64,000 nt of DNA from an uncultured Desulfobacter sp. (lineage in GTDB: Bacteria > Desulfobacterota > Desulfobacteria > Desulfobacterales > Desulfobacteraceae), in contig NZ_OY781882.1 of the NCBI RefSeq assembly GCF_963677125.1, positions 3,294,501 through 3,358,500 of the forward strand, written 5' to 3'. The notes under the pieces are model-generated. The model was not told where the DNA came from. It ran no database searches and saw nothing but the letters and a program-made list of their open reading frames with translations. How positions within the stretch are numbered: the stretch's first letter is position 1; each line of letters opens with the position of its first letter. The position numbers were made by a program, and so were the translations under genes. Below are positions 27,430 to 34,265 of the stretch, in pieces.

Positions 27430-27635
27430 ATCCTGTTTACCAACACAGAAGACACTGAAAGCACTGACGAGTTGGCTTCAAAGCGATCAACCTGTATTTT
27501 TGGGTGACTGACAAAATTGATCAATCGTCCTAATTTCAAGTTCGCTGCATTCAGGAATTCCCAGCACATCTTTTTGTAGGCCTCAAAGACAGCACCACGA
27601 ATCACATAAATCTTTTCTTCAAAAATTAAACTCAT
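27426..27635 (-). pseudogene. Internally deleted GxxExxxP-family gene remnant
   Basis: The 69-codon frame begins SLIFEEKIYVIRGAVFEAYKKM, the known start of GxxExxxP (PDDEXK-like) proteins, and then jumps to their end (NLKLGRLINFVSHPKIQVDRF). The central 60 or so residues, with the family's catalytic region, are missing. It follows CACGGAAAGCACGGAAGAACACGG, the type of repeat commonly seen before such genes. It separates the ATPase 1 gene from the 27663-28037 gene. No function is expected. Confidence 0.7.
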
Positions 27636-27662
27636 TTCCGTGTTCTTCCGTGCTTTCCGTGG
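27636..27662. repeat. CACGGAA-type short tandem repeat
   Basis: On the minus strand this reads CCACGGAAAGCACGGAAG, then AACACGGAA, immediately before the ATG of the GxxExxxP remnant. A very similar array (34232-34260) precedes an ATG in front of the triple FeoA-like gene, and a related CACGAAG array lies at 32557-32626. Confidence 0.7.
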
Positions 27663-28037
27663 TTATTTTTTGCCCGCAGCTTCGGCTTCCACCTCTGCTT
27701 TGGCGTCTTCAAATTTTTCCTTAAGCTCCTCAACTCCTGCGGACGCAGCAGCCATGCCTTTGGAAACGGTTTTCACCACGGCTTTCTGCACGGTTTCACT
27801 GGTCACTAAAAGCGCCACACCCGCACCGAGGATTGCACCTTTCCAGAAGGTGGAAGAACCGGCATCAAGGCCTAAAAAGGTGGAGGGTGCAGTCGAAGCC
27901 TGCTGGACGGCAGCGTTCTGGGGTATGGCATTCACGTTGGGCTCGGCAGTTGCCGCCTGATCCGTTGTCTTCTGCTGGTCCTGGGCAGGGGCCTGGTAGT
28001 ACATTTGATGGGTATTGGGGTCAACATAATAAGTCAT
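27663..28037 (-). CDS. Membrane-anchored Ala/Gln-rich protein with DPNTHQMYY start
   Basis: I do not recognise the 124-residue protein. It begins TYYVDPNTHQMYYQAP, has a disordered Gln/Ala/Pro linker, then FWKGAILGAGVALLVTS, a single hydrophobic helix, and ends in a charged helical tail (GVEELKEKFEDAKAEVEAEA). The FWKGA-helix and a DPxT(G/H)xxYY start are shared with the 238-residue protein at 28471, so they are relatives. ATG 28037 follows AGAGGTGG; sixteen more upstream codons lack a site. It belongs to a tight minus-strand run with the glycine-zipper protein 14 bp upstream. Confidence 0.65.
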   Translation of the reverse strand: MTYYVDPNTHQMYYQAPAQDQQKTTDQAATAEPNVNAIPQNAAVQQASTAPSTFLGLDAGSSTFWKGAILGAGVALLVTSETVQKAVVKTVSKGMAAASAGVEELKEKFEDAKAEVEAEAAGKK

Positions 28038-28050
28038 ATCATCCACCTCT

Positions 28051-28446
28051 TTAAGAAAGAACTCGGTTAAGCATATAACTGACACCTGTAGCAGCCGCCA
28101 GGGTGACGGCTAAACCGGCCACCCCGCCGTTAGTCAGGCTGGTGGCTGCGGCAGTTGCGCAGGCCGCGGCCGTACCGCCCATGGCCCCTTTTGTCAGACT
28201 ATCTCCTGCAGCCTGGGTCATGGTCATTTCACCTTCGGAAACCTTGACGAGATTGGCCCCCATCGTACCTGTGGAAACAACGACAAACCCAAAAATCCCT
28301 GCGCTTACGGTTTTTGACACTGTAGGTGCAGGTGCTGCGGATTTTACCGGGTAGGTCTGCACCGGATGAACCTGGACCGTGCTGTACTGGTGCAGCGGTG
28401 TGGTCTGTTTTGATTGTGTATGGTTATCTGTGGAAGCGTTTTCCAT
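28051..28446 (-). CDS. Glycine-zipper membrane protein A
   Basis: The 131-residue protein has a polar Thr/Gln/Pro N-terminus, then small-residue hydrophobic helices (SAGIFGFVVVSTGTMGANL, GGTAAACATAAATSLTNGG, VAGLAVTLAAATGVSYM). The middle motif GANLVKVSEGEMTMTQ matches GSNMVDVQNGTMSITQ in the 139-residue protein at 36386, so the two are paralogues. Such Gly/Ala-rich helices pack tightly and suit a structural membrane role. It lies between the two FWKGA-type genes with short gaps. No named family was recognised. Confidence 0.65.
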   Translation of the reverse strand: MENASTDNHTQSKQTTPLHQYSTVQVHPVQTYPVKSAAPAPTVSKTVSAGIFGFVVVSTGTMGANLVKVSEGEMTMTQAAGDSLTKGAMGGTAAACATAAATSLTNGGVAGLAVTLAAATGVSYMLNRVLS

Positions 28447-28470
28447 AGTTTGAACTCCTTTTATATTTTT

Positions 28471-29187
28471 TTACTTCGTATCCGTATTAACGTCAGGGCC
28501 AGGGGCCGCCGATGCGGCAGCATCTGCAGCGTTTTTCCCAAAGAGGCTGCCAAAGGTTTTGCCCATGGCGCCGCGCACGGGTCCGCTGGTCAAAAGAAAG
28601 GCTGCGGCGGCGCCCACTACAGCCCCTTTCCAGAACTGGTCGTCCTGGGATGTTTCCGTCCACAGGGTTTTCACCACATCAGCTACCGAGGCATCGCCTT
28701 CGGCAAAATCTTCAACAGATTTGACAATCTGGGCGTAATCAGGCTGATGGGGTGGTTCAGGCACCGGCCCAGGCGGGGCCTGGGTCGTATAATAAACATA
28801 TTGACCGTTCTGGAAATTCGGCTGTACAGGTTGCCCCTGGGGCATGGCATAGTAAAGGTGTCCCGTGGCCGGGTCCATAATTACATTGGGTTGAAACTGG
28901 GCCTGCTGTTCAGCTGCCTGGGCTTGGGCCGACTGTGAACCGGTTGGCTCCTGCTGACCGGGAATCGCTGACTGGGCCGAAGGATCAAGGGAAGCGGCCT
29001 GAGCGGCATCTGAGGCTACCCCTTGGGCCTGACCTTCGGGGGGCTGACCGCCCATAGCCTGGGTGACAGGACCCCGTGAATCCGAAGCCGTGCCAGGGGC
29101 ATCAGCTGCCTGATTTTCGGTTGGGGCGGACGAAGGCTCATGGGGCATAGCCGCATCCGCCGAGGACTGATGGTCATGGGTTTCCAT
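28471..29187 (-). CDS. Long Gln/Pro/Ala-rich protein with one membrane helix
   Basis: The first 160 residues of this 238-residue protein are low-complexity Ala, Gln, Pro and Gly, interrupted by DPATGHLYYAMPQG and NGQYVYYTTQAPPGP. A charged helix (YAQIVKSVEDFAEGDA) leads to FWKGAVVGAAAAFLLTS and a tail with a Lys-Thr-Phe-Gly-Ser-Leu-Phe-Gly segment. The FWKGA helix and the DPxTGxxYY element link it to the 124-residue protein at 27663. The layout suggests a membrane-bound protein with a disordered arm. It is downstream of the YceI-like gene in the same run. Confidence 0.65.
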   Translation of the reverse strand: METHDHQSSADAAMPHEPSSAPTENQAADAPGTASDSRGPVTQAMGGQPPEGQAQGVASDAAQAASLDPSAQSAIPGQQEPTGSQSAQAQAAEQQAQFQPNVIMDPATGHLYYAMPQGQPVQPNFQNGQYVYYTTQAPPGPVPEPPHQPDYAQIVKSVEDFAEGDASVADVVKTLWTETSQDDQFWKGAVVGAAAAFLLTSGPVRGAMGKTFGSLFGKNAADAAASAAPGPDVNTDTK

Positions 29188-29264
29188 GTATCTCTCCTGA
29201 AAGAAATGTGGGATTATCGAAATCGAAATGTCTAAATAAAAATAATATTGTCTGTAAAACTCAC

Positions 29265-29792
29265 CTAACTAACCGGGGTTATGGGCACAAATTCACCTTT
29301 ACCCGAAATATCCACGATATCTCTGACCGTAAGAAACAAGAGCCTGGGAGACTTAAGGCCGTAGGCCTTAAATGACCATTTATAATCCAGATCAATGGAA
29401 AATCCATGGCCATTCCGGGTAATAACAAAATCCACGGGTAATTGACGGCGCTGCCCCATAAACTCCAAGATAGCCAGGGCATTTATCTGGTAGCGGGCAT
29501 CATCCAGCCGGTTAAACGCCTTTACTTGGGTCAATTCAATACTTGATTCAGGATATTTCCGGATTTGCATGTAATCGGCCATGGCCTTATTCCGGTCGTT
29601 AAACCCAGTGTCAAAACAGCGGGTCTTGGCACTGGCCCTGGCATATGAAATGGTTTTGGCGTCAAAATCTATGCCCATTTGTGCCTCGACGCCCTGACGG
29701 GCCCATCCTTTAAAGGTATGCAATGGTGCATAAGCCGTAAAACCGACATCATAGTTGCCGGTTAATTGATAGTCTTCAACTGCAGGATTCAT
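29265..29792 (-). CDS. YceI-like lipocalin-fold protein
   Basis: The 175-residue protein has the YceI pattern: NYDVGFTAYAPLHTFKGWA at the start, DTGFNDRNKAMADYMQIRKYPE in the middle, then alternating strands (FVITRNGHGFSIDLDYKW) to the end. YceI proteins bind long isoprenoid or lipid ligands. No signal peptide is present, so it is probably cytoplasmic, which is unusual for the family. The start at 29792 overlaps the end of the ATPase 2 gene by 17 bp; an upstream extension of 24 codons lies fully inside that gene. Confidence 0.75.
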   Translation of the reverse strand: MNPAVEDYQLTGNYDVGFTAYAPLHTFKGWARQGVEAQMGIDFDAKTISYARASAKTRCFDTGFNDRNKAMADYMQIRKYPESSIELTQVKAFNRLDDARYQINALAILEFMGQRRQLPVDFVITRNGHGFSIDLDYKWSFKAYGLKSPRLLFLTVRDIVDISGKGEFVPITPVS

Positions 29793-32136
29793 ACGATTCT
29801 TTTTTTTCTTTGTCATACATTGTTGCTGCATTGGTATACATGTCGCTTTGCTGCTTTTTATCATTGCCGTTGTTATCCCCTTTGTTATCTATGGATCGGC
29901 ATGACGGATCCCAGGACAAAATGCGGCTGGAATTCACTAAGATTCCAGCGGTATGGAAGATATGGATCATACCGGCCATAACCGGGGAAAGCATCCCCAA
30001 CATGCCTAGCGCGGCACCTCCAAGATCAGTAGATATAGCAAAGTAGTGGTTCTGGTCAATAACTTTCATAGTTTGCCTACTTAAATTCCTTACTTTTATC
30101 AAACCTTCCAGATTAGAATCAGCAAGGGCAATGTCTGCAGCTTCCAGGGCTACTTCAGCACCACCGGCACCGATTGCCACGCCAATATCCGCACGAGCCA
30201 AGGCCAGAGCATCGTTTACCCCGTCACCCACCATGACCACCTGATGCGCTTTTTTCAGTTCCTCTACCCGGTCAGCTTTTTCCTCTGGCAACAGGGGGGC
30301 TCTGCAGTCATCAAATGGAAAGATATCCATCATGGTTTGAGCAACTTCTTTATTGTCTCCGGTTACTAGATGGATGGCCTTTACGCCATCGGCTTTCAAA
30401 TAATTCAATACTGCTACGGCTTCAGGCCGGATGGGGTTAGCAATTCCCATCATACCCGTGGCACTGCCGTTCTTGGATACAAAGATAACGGTTCGGCCAA
30501 GCGCCCTTTGGACGGCAGCTTTTTTATCAAACCAGCGCAGATCCACCTCATGCTCTTCCATGAACTGCCGGTTGCCCACCAGGACCACTTCCTCGCAGCC
30601 GATATTGCACGACACACCTCGGCCGGCCTTGAACTCACAAACGGCATGGGCCTGCACAGACAAATTGCGTTTCTCGGCTTCGGCCAAAATGGCCCGGGCC
30701 ATGGGGTGCTGATTATGAGACTCGGCCGTGGCTGCCAAAGAAAGAATTGTATCTTCGGAAATGGAAGGGGTCCTGCCGACAATGGTCATAATCTGGGGCA
30801 GATCCTGGGTCAGGGTGCCTGTCTTGTCAAAGCAATAGACATCGGTTTTACCCACGGTTTCCAGATAAAGCCCACCCTTGATGAGGATGGAATTTTTAGC
30901 CGCATTGGCCAGGGCTGCTGTAACCGCCGAGGAGGCGGCAAGTACCGTAGCGCAAGGGCAGGACATCACCAGCATAACGGTTAGGGCACGCAAGGGGTCA
31001 AGGGTAATGGCAAAGGTAACTGCCGTGGCAGCCAGCCCTATTTTCAACAGCCTTGACGCCAGCTCGTCCGCCTTTTGCTCCACTGGCGCTTTGTTGGCCA
31101 GGGAATCTTCCACCATGCGCATGATGCCGGCAAGGTAGGTATCCTGGCCGGTTTTCACGGTACGGATAAACAAGGTACCCTGGGAAATAATGGTCCCGGC
31201 ATAGACCTTGTCTCCGATATCCTTGAACACCGCTTCCGAACGGCCGTTGATGGTGGCTTCGTCTACCAGGGCGTCCCCGTCAAGAATAGTACCGTCCACC
31301 GGGATCTTCTCTCCGGTATGAGCCGCCACCACATCATCGGGCCGGATGTCCGCCACAGCCGTCTCAACTTCCATGCCGTCCCGCATCACATAGGCTGTTG
31401 CCGGGGCTACTTCCAAGATGTTACGTATGGCTTTTCTGGATCGTTGGGCCACATAGTCTTCGGTCAGTTCAGCCACATTGTAAATCCACAGGATCTGGAC
31501 AGCGGAAAAAGCCTCTCCCATCAGGATCGTTGCCACAGAGCCTGCTGTCAGAAACGGCTTAACCGTGACTTTTTTCTTTTCGGCGGTGTCCCGAACAGCT
31601 TCCTTAATCAAAGGAACGGTTCCCGCAATAGCGGCCATCCCCAGAAAGCTTAAGGGGGTTTGGGCCAGTGCCAGACCAAATATCCATTTTCGAACCAACG
31701 CAAACACCATGACAGACGAGAGCCATGTCACCCGCCTGGCCTTGACTGAAAAAGATTTATCATCTTGGGTGTCACACAGACAATCTCTACATGCCGGGCT
31801 ATGGACATCGGCAGAACCGTCATCAGGAAAGGCCTCAGGATCAGACACCTGGACCAGCACAGCCTGAATCAGTCCGGCAAGATCAGTTTTGTGCGGATCA
31901 AATAAAATGATAACCGATCCACTTTGGACGCGTGCATCTACCTGGGTCACCCCCACCTGACGGGCCATAAATTTCTGCATCCAGAAAGCTTTTTGGATGT
32001 CTTGCCGGCATACCGTAACCTGAACCCGCATCCTGCCGGGGATAAATTGCCGTATCCGAATACCACTTTTTTTCAACACGCTTTGTGTGATCGGCTGGGA
32101 ACTGCCGTTTATTTTTCCATTCATAGGTTTCTTCAC
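29776..32136 (-). CDS. Heavy-metal P1B-type ATPase with CPC motif (ATPase 2)
   Basis: The 786-residue pump starts with a degenerate HMA-like domain without CxxC (IRIRQFIPGRMRVQVTV), followed by transmembrane helices, metal motif MSCPCAT near residue 393, DKTGTLTQD near 438 and MVGDGVNDALAL. The HP motif is QHPMARAI. A polar tail (DNKGDNNGNDKKQQSDM) follows the last helices. It heads the minus-strand run ATPase 2, YceI-like, 238, 131 and 124-residue genes, opposite to the small-protein promoter at 32279. The transported metal cannot be read from the motif alone; the neighbours suggest iron. Confidence 0.9.
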   Translation of the reverse strand: MKKPMNGKINGSSQPITQSVLKKSGIRIRQFIPGRMRVQVTVCRQDIQKAFWMQKFMARQVGVTQVDARVQSGSVIILFDPHKTDLAGLIQAVLVQVSDPEAFPDDGSADVHSPACRDCLCDTQDDKSFSVKARRVTWLSSVMVFALVRKWIFGLALAQTPLSFLGMAAIAGTVPLIKEAVRDTAEKKKVTVKPFLTAGSVATILMGEAFSAVQILWIYNVAELTEDYVAQRSRKAIRNILEVAPATAYVMRDGMEVETAVADIRPDDVVAAHTGEKIPVDGTILDGDALVDEATINGRSEAVFKDIGDKVYAGTIISQGTLFIRTVKTGQDTYLAGIMRMVEDSLANKAPVEQKADELASRLLKIGLAATAVTFAITLDPLRALTVMLVMSCPCATVLAASSAVTAALANAAKNSILIKGGLYLETVGKTDVYCFDKTGTLTQDLPQIMTIVGRTPSISEDTILSLAATAESHNQHPMARAILAEAEKRNLSVQAHAVCEFKAGRGVSCNIGCEEVVLVGNRQFMEEHEVDLRWFDKKAAVQRALGRTVIFVSKNGSATGMMGIANPIRPEAVAVLNYLKADGVKAIHLVTGDNKEVAQTMMDIFPFDDCRAPLLPEEKADRVEELKKAHQVVMVGDGVNDALALARADIGVAIGAGGAEVALEAADIALADSNLEGLIKVRNLSRQTMKVIDQNHYFAISTDLGGAALGMLGMLSPVMAGMIHIFHTAGILVNSSRILSWDPSCRSIDNKGDNNGNDKKQQSDMYTNAATMYDKEKKESYESCS

Positions 32137-32278
32137 CTAAATTAGTTGATTGAAGAAATGCCAACCTAACACAATTCATTAGCCGATTCAAACTTTTAAT
32201 TATAATCAAATATTTTTCATATCATTGATTTTATATTCTTTGAATTTAAAAATATCTTTTACACCATAAAATTATTTA

Positions 32279-32309
32279 TTGACTATAAAATTAGCTTAGG
32301 CTAATATCA
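32279..32309 (+). promoter_or_regulatory. Sigma-70 promoter overlapped by a DtxR/IdeR-like iron box
   Basis: TTGACT (32279-32284), 17 bp and TATAAT-like TAATAT (32302-32307) form a near-consensus promoter before the 50-residue gene at 32361. Overlapping spacer and -10, TTAGCTTAGGCTAATATCA (32291-32309) matches 15 of 19 positions of the DtxR/IdeR consensus TTAGGTTAGGCTAACCTAA as I remember it. A decayed equivalent (AGCTTAAACTAATA) precedes the other cassette near 20972. This suggests repression by an iron-loaded DtxR-like regulator. Confidence 0.65.
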
Positions 32310-32360
32310 TCCAACAATCAATGAGTTCAAATAATATTTTAATAATTTTCAGGAGGATAT

Positions 32361-32513
32361 ATGTTACCGTTCATACCCATAGCTTGCGGATTGGCAACGG
32401 CGTTAACCTGTGCCTTGGCAGTGGAAACCGGAAAAGGGACACAAAAAACCATTAAAAGAAGAAAACGAAGAAATGCAAGAAAAAATAAATCTTACAACAA
32501 AATATCCATATAA
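32361..32513 (+). CDS. Tiny membrane protein, intact copy
   Basis: The 50-residue protein is one hydrophobic segment (LPFIPIACGLATALTCALAV) with a highly basic tail (KTIKRRKRRNARKNKS). AGGAGG at 32351-32356 precedes the ATG at an ideal distance and a strong promoter lies upstream, so it is very likely expressed. A disrupted homologue starts at 21032. The pattern of a helix plus Lys/Arg-rich end suits a membrane-associated organiser or a partner of acidic lipid or protein surfaces; this is inference. Confidence 0.7.
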   Translation: MLPFIPIACGLATALTCALAVETGKGTQKTIKRRKRRNARKNKSYNKISI

Positions 32514-32550
32514 GTACCGGGGCAATATCATAAAATTAAGATGCTCTCAG
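32473..32550 (+). pseudogene. Remnant of a homologue of the 74-residue membrane protein
   Basis: ATG 32473 overlaps the end of the 50-residue gene exactly as ATG 21136 does in the other cassette. The first codons read QEKINLTTKYPYKYRGN, and the bases AAAATATCCATATAAGTACC near 32500 resemble AAAATATCCATACCGGTGC of the intact gene. The two hydrophobic stretches are missing. It is best seen as a deleted paralogue. Confidence 0.4.
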
Positions 32551-32556
32551 GTTAAA

Positions 32557-32626
32557 ACCACGAAGTTCACGAAGAACACGAAGTTTAGCTTTTGAATATC
32601 TTCGCGAGCTTCGTGTTCTTCGTGGT
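32557..32626. repeat. Inverted CACGAAG-type repeat
   Basis: The left arm contains ACCACGAAGTTCACGAAG and AACACGAAG (32557-32583); the right arm ends AGCTTCGTGTTCTTCGTGGT (32607-32626), its reverse complement apart from small differences. It is a compound hairpin related to the CACGGAA arrays at 27636 and 34232, lying in the gap between two small-protein genes. Confidence 0.7.
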
Positions 32627-32987
32627 AGAACAAAATTATGGATTTTAAAATTCAGCAATTGAATTTTCCCCGTACACCATTGAGCCTTCCCTATCAAAAT
32701 CAAATATACCTATCAAAAACATCTATTTTTAAATAATATTAGTAAAAACCACACAAGCATTAAAAAATAAGTAAATGAGCTTTCACTTATCTTTTTACCA
32801 TACACGCATCATAAATTAGCAATTTCAAACATTTATCTCCACACAATTCATGTTAGTCTTTATTAAAATATCTAATAAATTTAAATATTTGACAAACATA
32901 TTTTTCAATACTATATATAAAATATTGAGACTATATTACTATTTATACTTTCAATAGTTAACAGCAATTCATATTAAGGAGAGCACT
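32627..32987 (+). other. AT-rich intergenic region with the promoter of the 59-residue gene
   Basis: No gene is seen here. TTGACA (32889-32894), a 17-bp spacer and TATATA (32912-32917) form a promoter about 70 bp before ATG 32988. The sequence around it (TCTAATAAATTTAAATATTTGAC) aligns with the same part of cassette A at 21535-21560, showing the promoter was duplicated with the genes. Confidence 0.6.
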
Positions 32988-33167
32988 ATGTTTTATCTAC
33001 CGTTGACCGCATCCCCTATAGGATGGGTTATTCTTGGTGTAGGCGGATATGCCCTGTACAAAGCAGGCAAGAAAAAAGGACAGGACGAGGTTGCCGCCTC
33101 CCAGATTACCCAACCGCCAGGCAAAGAGGATAAGGCAAAAACAACCACAACAAAAACAACAGCATAA
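32988..33167 (+). CDS. 59-residue GKK-type membrane protein, intact copy
   Basis: The protein reads FYLPLTASPIGWVILGVGGY, then ALYKAGKKKGQDEVAASQIT, with a Thr/Lys-rich end. One glycine-rich helix is followed by a basic cluster. The motif (P-x-GW-x-I-LG-x-GG-Y-x-x-YK-x-GKK) is shared with the 90- and 96-residue proteins. AAGGAGAG lies seven bases upstream and a strong promoter further up. Its disrupted partner at 21651 has TGA at Gly20. The next gene follows after 12 bp. Family name unknown to me. Confidence 0.72.
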   Translation: MFYLPLTASPIGWVILGVGGYALYKAGKKKGQDEVAASQITQPPGKEDKAKTTTTKTTA

Positions 33168-33179
33168 AGGAAAAAACGA

Positions 33180-33470
33180 ATGGGTGTTCCAATAAGTGCG
33201 CCAATGGCTGCGCCATTGGTCGCAAGCCCCGCAGGATGGATCGTCCTCGGCGCCGCAGGCTATATTACTTATAAAGTAGGGAAAAAAGCCGGCAAAAAGG
33301 CAGAAGCGGATATTACAAAACCAAGCCTGTCCGACCGAATTGTCAAAGGGACAATGAAAACGGTTTATAAAACCCAAAAGTGCGTTTCCGAAAACCTGGG
33401 AAAAGCCAAAGATAAATACGGCACCCTGTGGACAGAAGCCAGGACAGAGGCAGACGCATCATCAAACTAA
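33180..33470 (+). CDS. GKKAGKK-type small membrane protein, cassette B
   Basis: The 96-residue protein has an extended N-terminus (GVPISAPMAAPLVASPAGW), a hydrophobic helix IVLGAAGYITY, then KVGKKAGKKAEAD and a charged helix (SLSDRIVKGTMKTVYKTQKC, ending KDKYGTLWTEARTEADASSN). It aligns over nearly its entire length with the 90-residue protein at 21828. It follows the 59-residue gene by 12 bp, with AAAGGAAAAAAC upstream. It converges on the triple FeoA-like gene, 8 bp away. Confidence 0.72.
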   Translation: MGVPISAPMAAPLVASPAGWIVLGAAGYITYKVGKKAGKKAEADITKPSLSDRIVKGTMKTVYKTQKCVSENLGKAKDKYGTLWTEARTEADASSN

Positions 33471-33478
33471 AACACACA

Positions 33479-34207
33479 TCATGTCATTGTCCGGACGATG
33501 ACTGCACCTGCCTTTTCAGGCGTAAGAAACAGGCGCAGTCCGCCCGGACTTGAAATGGCAACCGGAGTGCTTACAGGTCCGTGCGCCTGCAGGGAATTAA
33601 CCTGGTCAATGGATTCCAGCGTCAGCTTACCCCCCACAGTCACCCCATGGGTTTCCAGGTGTTTAACGCCCCTTGGACCGCCCATCACTTCGGTAACCTC
33701 AAAATCAAGATCTTTTTTAGCAAAATAGAACTGAGTCGCATCCTGCTCCGGATAATGCCCCCATATCCTTGCGGCCTCCCCTTCGGATAGGCGGCTTCTT
33801 TCCCTCCGGTTGATCAGTACCAGGTAGTCCATATGGGGCAAAGAGCGGACAAAGCGAATATTGCCGTCCACGGGAAGGCCTAATTTCGCCAGGGACTTTT
33901 CAATAAATGGTCCTCCGGAATGAATCTCCACATGACCTTCCTGGCCTTTTTTCATCTGGTTCAAAGGGATCTTTTCCCCGGAAGCCAGATGAATATACAG
34001 CTTCATGACCATGCCTGCCGGAATAACCACATCGCCATTTTCTCCGTGTACACGAATAGAATAAAAATTAACGTCTTCGTCCTGCCGGATAATGTGTCCA
34101 CCGGTGAACAGTCCCATGCGTTGCATCCATTTTTCCAAGACAGGGTTGGTGACCTTGAGCAGTACAAGTTCCGTATTTACGGGCGCATCAAGCAATGACG
34201 AATACAT
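33479..34207 (-). CDS. Protein with about three FeoA-like (SH3-like) units
   Basis: The 242-residue protein appears to hold three FeoA-type units. Unit 1 (about 5-75) has NPVLEKWMQRMGLFTGGHII; unit 2 (about 80-152) has PFIEKSLAKLGLPVDGNIRF; unit 3 (about 155-240) has GGPRGVKHLETHGVTVGGKL. Each shows the helix, LG/HG and G-x-x-L/I turn typical of FeoA. Classic FeoA has one unit of about 75 residues. ATG 34207 follows AAGAGGGAAAA and is preferred; the ATG eight codons earlier lies in a CACGGAA repeat. It is downstream of ATPase 3. A regulatory or scaffold role with FeoB or the pumps is inference. Confidence 0.7.
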   Translation of the reverse strand: MYSSLLDAPVNTELVLLKVTNPVLEKWMQRMGLFTGGHIIRQDEDVNFYSIRVHGENGDVVIPAGMVMKLYIHLASGEKIPLNQMKKGQEGHVEIHSGGPFIEKSLAKLGLPVDGNIRFVRSLPHMDYLVLINRRERSRLSEGEAARIWGHYPEQDATQFYFAKKDLDFEVTEVMGGPRGVKHLETHGVTVGGKLTLESIDQVNSLQAHGPVSTPVAISSPGGLRLFLTPEKAGAVIVRTMT

Positions 34208-34231
34208 TTTTCCCTCTTTTTGTTTACTCAT

Positions 34232-34260
34232 TTCCGTGCCCTTCCGTGCTTTCAGTGGTT
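34232..34260. repeat. CACGGAA-type short repeat before the triple FeoA-like gene
   Basis: On the minus strand it reads AACCACTGAAAGCACGGAAG, then GGCACGGAA, closely matching the array at 27636-27662. It ends in an ATG that creates an apparent early start for the FeoA-like gene. Confidence 0.65.
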
Positions 34261-34265
34261 AAACT

